NCBI GenBank assembly: GCA_964017235.1 | Contig: OZ024939.1 | Span: forward strand, 45,114,241-45,178,240 | Direction of reading: 5' to 3' | From: Sabellastarte sp. h YS-2021 | Taxonomy: Eukaryota > Annelida > Polychaeta > Sabellida > Sabellidae | Length of the DNA stretch: 64,000 nt | Part shown: positions 10,349 through 20,153 of the stretch, piece by piece | Numbering within the stretch: position 1 is the stretch's first letter | Layout of the letters: every line of letters begins with the position of its first letter | Position numbers and translations under genes: made by a program | Notes under the pieces: generated by a model | Told to the model about the DNA's origin: nothing | The model's database searches: none | Seen by the model: only the letters and a program-made list of their open reading frames with translations

Positions 10349-12997
10349 TTAGTCAAAATACCTATACAAAGTGCCAAAGGACTTGTTAAAGATATCTAAA
10401 TTTTCCTTTAGAATATAACTCATTCTCAAAATTTCCAACTTTTCTTTTACTAGAGAAGGAAAGTTGGAAAATGTTATTCGCTGATTGTTAGAACGACTTT
10501 TATTAATGTACCATTTTCCTAATAATATAATGTAGTTAAACACAAATTCTATACACCCATCAGTGTGTGAAGCTTCACAAAGTCCAAAAATTACTTCACA
10601 CACTGTAAAAGAGAGCTTTATCAGATTTATCTTGTAAAGCCATGTGCTAACTTCCCTCCAGAAATTAATTGTCACATTGCAGTGGTAAAGGTGATGCTCT
10701 ATAGTATCATTCTCTGTGCAATAAATACAGGTAGGGGAGGAAGATATCTTCCATTTGTAGAGATTATAGCGACAATTAAGAGTTCTATTCAGGATTTTAT
10801 ACTGGAATGATTGTAGATACGGTTCTTTGGTTATTTTGTATACTAGTGTGAACACTGAGTTCCATTCTATTTGTTCTAGAAAGGGAAATAAATTCAACCA
10901 GGTTTCTACAGCTGTTGGTGCTTTAACTACATGTCTGATTAATTCTAAATATGCTTTCTTGCTTGTAACCTTCTTGATTTCTGTTATTCTGTGGTTTAAT
11001 GATGTACTAAATTTTGGGTATGGAGTGTATCTGTATACTTCATTATTTATAATAAGTTTCCACTGTTTCGGGATAGCATCCAGCAATGAGTATATATTTA
11101 TAATATTAATACACCATCCCGGCCTAACCCTTAACTCCTCAGCTGTAGTGAATTTTTTCTCTTTATTTAAGAGGTCTACAATCTTTAGATCAAGTAAATC
11201 ATTATCTAATCCTAAGTCTTTAGGGTGAATAGGTGAATCATCTATATTTACATGACTGTTTAGGAAGATATATTCATTTAAAATACTTTGTAAGTCTTCA
11301 GGGGGATTATTTTTAACTTTGAACCAAGCCTGTAAAGTCTGGAGATGGAACTTAGAATTTGTATAGTTTTCTATAACACTGCTGGATAGCTTATGGTCTA
11401 ACATGACTTTTTTAAAGTTACAGACTTTTAAGAAGAGGTTAAGGCATTTACCATCTTCTACAAGTAAGTTTTTCATGAAGGCTATTTTTTGTGCCTCTTG
11501 AAAGGCAAACACTTCGGGCATTTTTAAACCTCCACTTTCTACAGGAGCAATTATAGTTTCTCTCTTGACCCTTACAGGTTTTTTGTTCCATAAAAAGTTC
11601 AAAAGTATTTTGTCTAGCTGGACTAAAAATTCTCTTGGTGTAAAAGTTGTTGCGAATAAGTGAACGACCTGGGACAGTACTAATGTTTTGATTATCATGA
11701 TGCGTCCTTTCCAAGATAGGCTTCTTTGGCTCCAAATTTGCAAGATTTTGTTTATTTTATTAAGACGCTCATCATAATTCAGTTTACTGCTTTCATTTGA
11801 ATCCGGCGAAAACCACACCCCTAATGTTTTGAAAGGGCCCTTATTAATTTTAAGATTTGAAAGCTCATTTGGTAATCCTGCTCTTGTCAACATCATTGGC
11901 CCAAGTTGAACAATTTCGCATTTATCAAGATTCAGTTTTAAGCCAGATATTTTTTGAAATTTAAAAAAAACTGTTATAATTAGTTTCAGGGATTCTAGAT
12001 CTTTGGCTAAAATAGTGGTATCATCAGCTAATTGAAAAATCTTGTATTCCCAATTGTCAATGGTAATACCTTTTGCTTCCTTGTTGGCTCTTAAGTTGAT
12101 TGATAATATTTCTGCTACTAAAATAAATAACAGAGCTGACAGTGGGCACCCTTGGCGAATTCCTCTCCCTAGTGTGAAATTTCTTGAAAAATAACCATTA
12201 TTTATTGTGCAGGAACTTATATTAGTATATAGAAGTTTTATCCAAGCTCTAAACGTCTGGCCAAAATTAAATGATTTTAAAGTTTCAAATAAAAAGTCCC
12301 ATTCAACAGTATCAAATGCTTTTTCAAAATCTATTAAAACCAATAAGCCACTAATATTGTGTTTTTTGCTCAGTAATAAAATGTCCTCTATGGACCTTAT
12401 GTTTTGTCCAATGTGTCGTCCTTTTATATATCCTACTTGATCAGGATTAATTAAGTTTGAGATTACTTTTTGTAGCCTTGTTGCCAATGTTTTTGCAAGG
12501 ATCTTATAATCTGTGGCTAGCAGTGAGACTGGCCTCCACGATTTTAGATACCGCGTATCTTTACCATTTTTTGGTATAAGGGAGAGCACACCTCTTTTTT
12601 GGGTTTCACTTAATTCGCCATATTTTAAAGAGTAATTAAAACTTTCAAGAACGACAAGTTTTATATCAGCCCAAAAAAACTTATAAAAATTGGTAGTGAA
12701 ACCATCTAGCCCTGGTGACTTATCGTTTGACATTTCTTTTAAGGCCATAGACAACTCCGAAACGCTTAATTCACAGTCTAAAAATTCCTTTTGGTCTTCA
12801 TTTAACATTGGTATATCAATTTTTTCAAGAAATTCACTTGTCAGAATTTGGCTTTCTTCATCGCATATATTTGATGTATAAAGTTTTTCGAAAAAAATGG
12901 CTTGCTCTTCTAAGATTTGATCAGGCTTGTCTATCAATATATCTTTAGAATTAATCACTGATTTCATATGTTTATTATCATAGTTTCGTTTTTCCAA
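10349..12997 (-). CDS. LINE ORF2 protein, reverse transcriptase part, long open frame
   Basis: An 882-codon open frame from an L1/Tx1-like LINE. RT landmarks: SPGLDGF at residues 94-100, DFEKAFD at 223-229, GRGIRQGCPLSALLF at 277-291 and LADDTTIL at 323-330, where L replaces the usual Y/F before ADD. A cysteine-histidine knuckle near the C terminus (CIYCTENDTIEHHLYHC) is typical of L1-type ORF2. The frame is open from RT to the end but lacks the endonuclease because of 5' truncation. The Met at 12,997 is not a natural start: coding sequence in the same frame runs upstream to about 13,070. In an intact element this protein nicks the target and primes cDNA synthesis. Confidence 0.9.
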   Translation of the reverse strand: MEKRNYDNKHMKSVINSKDILIDKPDQILEEQAIFFEKLYTSNICDEESQILTSEFLEKIDIPMLNEDQKEFLDCELSVSELSMALKEMSNDKSPGLDGFTTNFYKFFWADIKLVVLESFNYSLKYGELSETQKRGVLSLIPKNGKDTRYLKSWRPVSLLATDYKILAKTLATRLQKVISNLINPDQVGYIKGRHIGQNIRSIEDILLLSKKHNISGLLVLIDFEKAFDTVEWDFLFETLKSFNFGQTFRAWIKLLYTNISSCTINNGYFSRNFTLGRGIRQGCPLSALLFILVAEILSINLRANKEAKGITIDNWEYKIFQLADDTTILAKDLESLKLIITVFFKFQKISGLKLNLDKCEIVQLGPMMLTRAGLPNELSNLKINKGPFKTLGVWFSPDSNESSKLNYDERLNKINKILQIWSQRSLSWKGRIMIIKTLVLSQVVHLFATTFTPREFLVQLDKILLNFLWNKKPVRVKRETIIAPVESGGLKMPEVFAFQEAQKIAFMKNLLVEDGKCLNLFLKVCNFKKVMLDHKLSSSVIENYTNSKFHLQTLQAWFKVKNNPPEDLQSILNEYIFLNSHVNIDDSPIHPKDLGLDNDLLDLKIVDLLNKEKKFTTAEELRVRPGWCINIINIYSLLDAIPKQWKLIINNEVYRYTPYPKFSTSLNHRITEIKKVTSKKAYLELIRHVVKAPTAVETWLNLFPFLEQIEWNSVFTLVYKITKEPYLQSFQYKILNRTLNCRYNLYKWKISSSPTCIYCTENDTIEHHLYHCNVTINFWREVSTWLYKINLIKLSFTVCEVIFGLCEASHTDGCIEFVFNYIILLGKWYINKSRSNNQRITFSNFPSLVKEKLEILRMSYILKENLDIFNKSFGTLYRYFD

Positions 12998-13365
12998 ATT
13001 CAGGAAATATTTTGAGTTTTTTTCCCCTTCTTCGGCAAAGCGTACTTTTGATCTTAGTATTGCGCCATTGTTTTTTTCTAATTGAATGGTCTAATTGTAG
13101 TAGCATGTTCCATATTTCTTTCTCTCTCTTATTTCTGGATTTTGCTTTTTCACTAGAGTAAATCATAGTAGTTGTTCTAATTTTACATTTAATAAAGTCC
13201 CAAAGCACTCTTTTATTATTAAATTGGTTATTAGATAAAGCTTCGACAATGGTTTCTTTAACTATTTTTATATAATCCTTGTCTTTTAATAAACTGTTAT
13301 TAAATTTCCAGTAACCTCTACCTCTTTTCTGGCCTTCTAATAATTTTATATTGAGGTTAATTAGG
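12998..13365 (-). pseudogene. Upstream ORF2 linker of the same LINE
   Basis: Minus-strand sequence here encodes the ORF2 region between endonuclease and RT (VLWDFIKCKIRTTTMIYSS near 13,200-13,145). The reading frame changes relative to the 882-codon frame at a run of seven T (13,071-13,077, A-run on the coding strand), a classic slippage or sequencing-error site. The fragment ends at the target-site duplication at 13,366. Confidence 0.75.
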
Positions 13366-13373
13366 CTGAGAAG
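13366..13373 (+). repeat. Target-site duplication of the inserted LINE (right)
   Basis: CTGAGAAG, identical to 10,027-10,034; the Ty3 sequence continues directly after it. Confidence 0.85.
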
Positions 13374-13985
13374 TTATTTAACATTCAACAGGCCCCAAGA
13401 CCTCAATCCAAGAAACAAGTCAGAAGTTTTTTGGGTTTAGTAGGATTCTATTCCAAGTTCATACCCAATTACAGTACAGTAGCAGCCCCGTTAACAGATC
13501 TGACTAGAAGAGGTTGCCCAAATAAGATAGTGTGGGGTGAGCCTCAAGAAAGATCTTTTGTTGTCCTGAAAAAAGTTCTGAGTTCAAATCCTGTCTTGAG
13601 ACTTTCTGATTTGCCAAAGGAATTCATTCTTCAGACAGACTCATCAGAAGTAGGGCTAGGAGCATATGTTTTGCAAGATATTGATGGTCAAAAGTCCCCT
13701 GTGGCATATGCCAGTAAAAAGTTGATCAAAAGTGAGTTAAACTATTCTGTAATTGAAAAAGAGTGTTTGGCTCTGATCTGGGCTATCAGGAAATTACATG
13801 TATATCTTTATGGGAAAGACTTTATTCTTGAGACAGATCACCAACCCCTTGTATATTTAAGTCAGTCAAAAATGGAAAATGGACGTCTTATGGGGTGGGC
13901 ACTTGCATTGCAACCTTATCAATGTAAGATAAGAGCACTAAAAGGATCACAAAATGTAAGTGCAGATTATCTTAGCAGGTTGTAA
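13374..13985 (+). pseudogene. Ty3 RNase H, end of pol (copy A)
   Basis: The segment after RT begins with the connector (FLGLVGFYSKFIPNYS at about 13,425) and carries an RNase H core with ILQTDSSEVGLGAYV (13,627-13,671), the glutamate context EKECLALIWAI and LETDHQPLVYL. It ends in SADYLSRL, the usual end of Ty3-group RNase H. Polypurine tract and LTR follow within 70 bases, so no integrase lies downstream. It would remove template RNA. Fossil. Confidence 0.9.
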
Positions 13986-14051
13986 AGTAGTAGTAAATAA
14001 AAGAAAACTTGTCACATAATTTAAATTGTGGTTTTGTCAAAAACATTTGAC

Positions 14052-14066
14052 TTATGGGGAAGGGTA
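14052..14066 (+). other. Polypurine tract
   Basis: TTATGGGGAAGGGTA directly precedes the LTR start TGTTACAA, the position where plus-strand DNA synthesis is primed in LTR elements. Confidence 0.75.
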
Positions 14067-15348
14067 TGTTACAATTTGAATTATGTTTGGGTAATTTTGA
14101 TGCACTCTATGCACTTTATGCAATTTGTCCACATTAGTTAAACATTTACCAATTAAAGATCCTATAAGGTTCTCTTGATGTGCATTGATGTATATAAATC
14201 AATATTATAAGTGACCTTTAAAGTACATTGATACAGCATGGTGTATAAATGTTAGTGTGTTAACCTTGTGTTATATAAACTAGTATTATCAAATATGATT
14301 GGTAAAATTCAGGTTAAAACCCTGGTCACGCTTGTTTTGATAATGTAGTTACTTTAAATGAATATAAATAGTAAAAACATGTTCTGGTATAAGTTCTTTA
14401 ACACAAACAGATGTTGAAATGGGAATATATGATGTACTGTGTAATATCATGTATTCATACAAAGTCTTAAGTGTGTTTCAGGCAAACTAGTTAGATATTT
14501 AGGACAGTGTGACCGATGTTTAAACCATGCTGGCTGTTTAATATTAAAGGGGTTCTGATCAAGGTTTTAAGGATATTTTTGAAGGTCAAAATTCTTTTGT
14601 GATAAAACTGTTGAAGGGTATTAGGATACATTTCAATGTTAGTTTGGGTTTTGGAGTCAGTGGGACAAGTTGTGTGGGAAGCATTGTTTGAAGTGGAAAG
14701 TTTGATGTCTGTAAGTACATGTAGTTTGTTTGTTTTAGCAGTATAACTTTTTTAGTGTATTAATGCTAGAAGACTTTTTAATTTGTTTAGTTCACTCATT
14801 CTATATCTCTCGGGTTGACAGTTCCTTAGTATGTTTAAAATGCTATGTATGTGAGTAGTGATTAGGAATATTGCTATATCATTATCAGAAGAAAATAGAC
14901 ATTTGTAAAGTGCTTTCTTTGAATTTTGAAAAGCAAGCTTAATTGATTAAAACTATGTAACTGAAGTAAATGCAATCTCTTGCATATTTCACTTAGCATT
15001 ATTAGTAAGGAATTTTATTAATTTCTTTTTTTAAGCACTGAGGGATTGTAGTACCACCCTTATTTTTGGTATCTCAAAAGGCACTGAGATGTTTTGCTGA
15101 AGTTTCTGAAGTTTGCTGAAGTTTTGGAAGTGACCATGTGATGTACTCGGTGACTATGTGATCTATGCAGTGACTATGTGACACTACTTATTCTCAAATA
15201 TAGATGGACGTATTAGTAATTCATGCATATTGACATATTGTAAAGTGTGCATAAATCATTTTGAAAAAAATCATTATTAAAGAGTTAAAAGCTTAATATC
15301 ATTTTTTTTATTTTGTCTATAAACCACCATACGATCAAAGTCTTAACA
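14067..15348 (+). repeat. LTR shared by the two Ty3 copies
   Basis: The block starts TGTTACAATTTG and ends AAGTCTTAACA (TGTTA...TAACA), preceded by a polypurine tract and followed two bases later by a primer-binding-site-like sequence. At about 1,282 bp it serves as 3' LTR of copy A and 5' LTR of copy B. No second LTR copy lies in the window, so LTR-LTR divergence cannot be used for dating. Confidence 0.8.
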
Positions 15349-15349
15349 T

Positions 15350-15366
15350 TGGTGCCATGACCAGGA
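15350..15366 (+). other. Primer-binding site
   Basis: TGGTGCCATGACCAGGA begins two bases after the LTR end. TGG plus a tRNA-3'-end-like stretch is the standard position and form for LTR-element minus-strand priming. I do not assign the tRNA. Confidence 0.65.
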
Positions 15367-15860
15367 TTTTTTGTAGGCAAAATACAGTCAGTGTTTCATT
15401 AAAATTTGACTTATGGAATTATTTTGTTGATGGTGCTATAAAAGTGATATTTAGTGATGCGGTGTGGTGATTCTTTCCTGTATTTGTAGTAGTTACATGT
15501 TAAACTAATTTTGAATAGCGAGTACAAGAGTTAAAAGGGTGAGTGTACTGTATGAGTTTTAAGAGTTACTGTGTGTTTCTCTACTGGAGTAGTGCTAATT
15601 GTATATATTTGGTTCAACATATATTTATGGTTGGATAGACAGATTATACTAATTATTAGACTTCAGTTGGTGAATGATATCAGGTGTATATCATTGTTTC
15701 TTCATAACCCACGGTGTAAGCATTACTAGGTTGACATAGAACTATACTGGTACCAATAGTTAATTTGTTGTAACCTGTGTATGCTTTGGTTTGGCCAAGG
15801 TAAGTCCTAGCCTGGTGTTATTTCCACTTCAGAGTAGTGTTATAGTTTAGTCTATTGAAA

Positions 15861-16830
15861 ATGGAAAAGCTAGTTGATATTGGGAAACAAATGGGATTGG
15901 AGGGGGAATCCTTACAAAAGTTTGTATTGAAACAACAAGATATGGAAAGGGATGAGCATGTAGCCAAGCGGGAACATGAAAAATTACTTAAAGAAGCTGA
16001 GTTGAAAATAGCTAGTCTTAATTCATCTCAAATGCCTTTACCGGGTCATGGGGCAAATTCAGCAAAGTACCCAAAACTATCAGCATTTGATGAAAGTAAG
16101 GACAACATGGACTCATTTTTGTTTCGTTATGAGAAGTATGTTGTAGCACAAGGTATGAAACCTGAAGATTGGGCTATGAGTCTTAGTGCACTTCTGTCAG
16201 GTACTGCGTTAGAGGTTTACCGTAGATTGGGCAAAGATGATAGTGATGATTACCAAAAATTAAAAAGGCACTTCTAAAGAGGTATGGGATGACAGAGGAA
16301 GGCTTTAGAAATAAATTTAGAAATTCTAGATTTGAAAAGGTTGAAACACCATCCCAATTTGTTGAGCGACTTACAAATCATTTTGAGAGGTGGGTTGAAT
16401 TTGGAGAAGTGACTAAAAATTTTGCAAATTTGTCTGACCTCATTCTGAGAGAACAGTTTCTGTTAAACTGTAGTAAACCTTTAGCAGTGTTCTTGAGAGA
16501 CCGTGTATCGAAAACAGTAAAAGAAATGGATTGTTTAGCATAACAATATGTTGAAGCCCATGGTGATCAAAACTGTTTTGTAAAAGAGTATATTTCTGTG
16601 AAACAAATGTCAAGTGACAAGGTTAGTACAAAAGATAGTGAATCCAAAATGACAAAAAAGACTAATTTCACTGATAAGAATTGTTACCGATGTGGTCAAA
16701 AGGGTCACATACAAAGAAACTGTAGAGTTAAACTCAATACTGCTGGTGCAATTCAACAAAGTAATGAAACTGATGAGCATGGTACTGGTGCAACTTGTAT
16801 ATTATGCATGTTATCAGAGTGTTGAAGGTG
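15861..16830 (+). pseudogene. Ty3 gag (copy B) with N-terminal half
   Basis: Begins at ATG 15,861 (MEKLVDIGKQMGLEG), with a charged, coiled-coil-like N terminus (EHVAKREHEKLLKEAELK), then a capsid-like part (FDESKDNMDSFLFRYEKYV) and the zinc knuckle CYRCGQKGHIQRNC near 16,685-16,725. This supplies the gag start missing from copy A. A particle-forming, RNA-binding role is known for the family. Fossil, broken in a few places. Confidence 0.8.
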
Positions 16831-16869
16831 ATCAGTTAAAACTTGCTTCAGGTAAATCATTACCTATAG

Positions 16870-17382
16870 TGGGTGTTTGTGAACAATATTTCAGTGTTGG
16901 TTCAAAACACAATTTGCCAGTGTTTAAAGGTATTGTAGGTGATGTTACTGTAGATACTTTGCGTGACAGTGGGTGTACAGGTGTGGTTGTCAAATCAAAT
17001 TTGGTAAAACCAGAACAGTTTACAGAAAAGGTCTATATTTATGTACTTATTGATGGTACAGTCAAAAAGGTGCCAATTGCCAAAATACACATAGACACCC
17101 CATTCTATGTAGGTGGAACTGATGCAATGGTTATGGAAAGTCCCATATATCCACTTGTTATAGGGAACATTCAAGGTGCCAGAGATGTAAATGACCCCGA
17201 TCCTGAATGGCATTGTGTCCATGAACAAACTAAGCAAGTTAAGGATAGAACTGATGCTGTAGCTGTAATGACAAGGTCTCAAGCTGAGAAATTGAGTAAA
17301 CCAGTTAGTCCATTGAAAGTTCCATCTGAAATTGACTTAGGTTTAACATCTGAGGAATTCAAACAACTACATTGCCATTGCT
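16870..17382 (+). pseudogene. Ty3 protease region (copy B)
   Basis: Same retropepsin segment as copy A (DTLRDSGCTG at about 16,955), followed by the linker with AVMTRSQAEKLSKPV. Copy B ends here. Fossil. Confidence 0.75.
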
Positions 17383-17512
17383 GCAAGGGTTGAGAATCTT
17401 ATAACAGCACAGGTCTTCCCTCCTCCATCTTCTGGGGGTGCTGGTGTTCTTGTTGATGGTGATGTTTCCTTATTAGAACTTTCATTACAGGTTTTCACAG
17501 TTGAACTTTAAT
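17379..17512 (+). other. Coding-like stretch of unknown origin
   Basis: Directly after the end of Ty3 copy B, one plus-strand frame reads as plausible protein (AARVENLITAQVFPPPSSGG...) before a stop. It has no counterpart in copy A. It could be a relic of a host exon or of another element; I do not recognise it. Confidence 0.25.
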
Positions 17513-18446
17513 TGTACTTAACGGAGATGCATTACAAAGTACACCACAGTTATTCTTAACACAGATTTGCCATTAAAGCTTCAAGAAGATTACAAATAGG
17601 AAATAAAATTTTAATCACATAATCCACAACAATTAACAAATTTTCCTTTTTATACTTAACAATCACTTTACCCCAGTTAACATTAAACACAATTCCACTC
17701 AAAAAAACTATTCATAAAAAATTGATGGCAATTGCAAGTAATAAGGAACATATACCATACCTAGCCCAACCCACAAACCTATTACTTTATACCTCTATTC
17801 ACCATGACATCCACATCTGGCCTCACAGGTAAATCCTGATTACCATCTGCTGAAATACACTAGAAAGACACATTTATAACCTGTCCCAACACTGGTGAAA
17901 CATCCCTTGGGTGGCCTAGTGAAAACCATTCTTTCACACTCTCATAGTTCTACCTCTCAGTAAACATGACCATGAACTTTATTATCAAACCAAATCAACA
18001 CTGACCATGAACCAGCACCTGAAATAAAAAAAGTTGTTAATTCTCCACCCACAACAAAAAAGGGGTTTAAAACATCTGGACTTAATCCACCACCTACAAA
18101 AATACAAAGAAAATTATACATTCCGAAAGCACTTACAGCCATGACAATCACTGTTCAGCCATCCCACCACTGCCACCATAAAATAATGTGGTTCGTCCGG
18201 CCCCCACCCCTGTGTAAACCCAACAGAGGGTCAACCCCACGGTACAATCACCGCATTCCCTTGGACCTGCAGATCCCCCTTGCATGGGGACTTTATGGAC
18301 AGGGATCCCCCATGCAAGTCGGAGATTCCCCTTAAATGAGTGCCTTGTGGATAGGGATCCACCCTATCTGGGCTAGTAACCTGTCAAAATTGCCTTGTTT
18401 TACCAATTAACTATCTCAAAGTATCATAAAATCCAACCATAATCCC
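17513..18446. other. No gene seen
   Basis: Unique-looking sequence without coding signal. Around 18,279-18,319 an 11-base hairpin (CTTGCATGGGG / CCCCATGCAAG) occurs within a GC-richer patch. Confidence 0.5.
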
Positions 18447-18543
18447 AATTTACTTATTCTGCCACCACGTCGTTATTGAGGTTGACCAACCTATGAAATT
18501 TACTTATGCTGCCACCAGGTCATTTTGAGGTTGACCAACCTAT
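18447..18543. repeat. Two-copy 50-bp tandem repeat
   Basis: Two head-to-tail copies of a unit running from 'aatttacttat' through 'ctgccacca' to 'gaggttgaccaacctat'. On the minus strand each reads TGGTGGCAG, a sequence often found at LTR-element primer-binding sites, but here it is about 60 bases from the nearest LTR-like end. Confidence 0.7.
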
Positions 18544-18566
18544 AATATTGTTTCAACTCTTGGTAT

Positions 18567-20148
18567 TGTGACCTTAACTGTAGAGTAGGAGAACGTGAAT
18601 AAGATGACTTATTGTGATCTGAGTGCTCTAGGTACCAAAGATTTAAAGATGTTACTCATTTCAACTTTAAAGTACTAGGATTATTGTTTAAGATGACCAA
18701 TATCCAAGAATGTTATTACTCAGGTGAAGAAGTGGACTAAAGTGTCATGAGGTCTGAAACTCTCAATATCAAGTGTTTATAATTGATCCTAATATGACCA
18801 TTGTGCTGTTGATACGGCCATTTACCAACATGATATAACCATTTATCATCAATCTGGTGCATTATAACCATGAGGCTGTAAAGTCCAATCCAGGTAAGTT
18901 ATCAGTCAAGTTTCTTCTTGGTTCTGCAAGACAGAAGAGTAGATGTTTGGAATTTAATTAAGGTAACACTCGAATGCATACAGGTATGGAGTTAAAAATT
19001 ATTTGAGGAATTAAAATATTTAGAAACTAAAAAAGGCTAAATTTAATTACAAACCAGAAATCAAACAGTTGAAATTAACAAGAGACTTAAGAAAGGCTAA
19101 AATTTAGTTAAGAAAATTCCCCTGGGCTTTGCACTTAAAAATTTTCTTTTTATGTTTTACTATACCTTGACTCCCAATGAATGACATCTGCTTCTACTAA
19201 GATGCATTTACCCCTAGGTTGTTAAAGACCCAATTCAATTGGAATGGTACCACCCCACCTTTTATCCAGGTAACTGGGCCCCCCAATGACTGCCAACTCA
19301 TAGTAGGAAGATTGAGTGTCTGGCTCAACTCTCAAAGTACCACCCCAAAATGATATGAATGAAACTATTGATCGGAAAGATTAATGGATTTTAGGAAACA
19401 TAATTTACAGTGGCCACTATATAAAAATATAACCCAAATCTCTACTTACAGTTCAAAATAAAACTCAATACTATTTAGGTCAAAATGTGGAGTTATAAAT
19501 CTACATCTAATTTGGTAGATATTTTCCCTGGGTCCCCGTATCCCAACAAATATGTTAGTAAAATAAATAAGATCAAACCATACCTTTAAAATATGAAATT
19601 TTCCCACAAAAAGAACTACAAAAATCTACACCCATAAAAAAGAGCTCTTATTCCTCTGGTGTCCAGAACAAAAAAGACTGATCCCAAGCTAAACCCTAGC
19701 CAGGAGCACATGTCCAGCTTTCTTATCTAGGGTTGTGATTGGACAGGATGCCTCAGGCAAAGGTCACCCCATTATCTGAGGGAGGAGATTGGATAAGGGA
19801 GATGCATGCTGCATCCACATGCTTATCTATTTGGCACTAAGTCTATTTTAAGACATAATGTAGGATTACCTCACTTTGTTTAGATCCTGGAGGAAGCACA
19901 TGTGTAAATACTGAAACATAGAAGGGAAATACTGAAAATTTACAGAATTTGACACCCAAAATACTGCAAAATAGTACAAAATAAACATAAAAAGTAGGCA
20001 ATTTCAGCCGAGAATTGACAGGAACAGCTTATTAAAAACGGGAAATTCTGACAGAAATACCGCTAATTAGTGGCCAAACATCCAACAAAAATAAAATAAA
20101 CCGAGCCCCTACAGAAGTAAATAGTGGCCACAATCCGCGATCGTCACA
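18567..20148 (-). repeat. LTR-like block, minus strand
   Basis: TGTGAC at 18,567 and GTCACA ending at 20,148 give a TG...CA structure of about 1.58 kb; the inverted match extends outward to GGTATTGTGAC. On the minus strand it is preceded by AAGGAGGGGGTAT, a good polypurine tract, and by about 100 bases that may be the end of a pol or gag frame. This fits a 3' LTR of a Ty3-type element whose interior is otherwise gone. The inverted rather than direct flanks are atypical for a solo LTR. Fossil. Confidence 0.4.
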
Positions 20149-20153
20149 ATACC

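Larger units (their letters stand above)
10035..13365 (-). mobile_element. L1/Tx1-like LINE inserted in the Ty3 element
   Basis: A 3.3-kb minus-strand non-LTR retrotransposon with an 18-base poly(A) tail (T-run from 10,035), a long 3' UTR to about 10,348 and most of ORF2, 5'-truncated at 13,365 just after where the endonuclease would end (GRGYWKFNNSLL at the 5' edge). An 8-10 bp target-site duplication flanks it. It is younger than the Ty3 copy it splits. Confidence 0.9.
6818..15348 (+). mobile_element. Ty3/Gypsy-superfamily fossil, Gmr1-like order (copy A)
   Basis: From mid-gag to the 3' LTR: gag remainder, CCHC knuckle, protease, integrase, reverse transcriptase, RNase H, polypurine tract, LTR. 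Integrase lies before RT, the opposite of standard Ty3/Gypsy order and as reported for the Gmr1 group. The copy lacks its 5' LTR and start of gag, is split by a LINE at 10,035-13,365, and is broken in several places. Against copy B the shared 1.06 kb differs by roughly 2-3% by eye, so the insertion is moderately young. Confidence 0.85.
14067..17382 (+). mobile_element. Ty3/Gypsy-superfamily fossil, Gmr1-like (copy B, 5' part)
   Basis: LTR, primer-binding site, about 500 bp of leader, gag, zinc knuckle and protease. Homology to copy A stops abruptly at 17,382 (equivalent to about 7,880 in copy A), before the integrase core. The overlap with copy A is about 97-98% by eye. Incomplete and broken. 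Confidence 0.82.

Noticed and set aside
10827-12881. Several plus-strand frames (for example 10,827-11,228, 12,207-12,440, 12,690-12,881)
   Set aside because: They are antisense shadows of the LINE ORF2 frame at 10,349-12,997.
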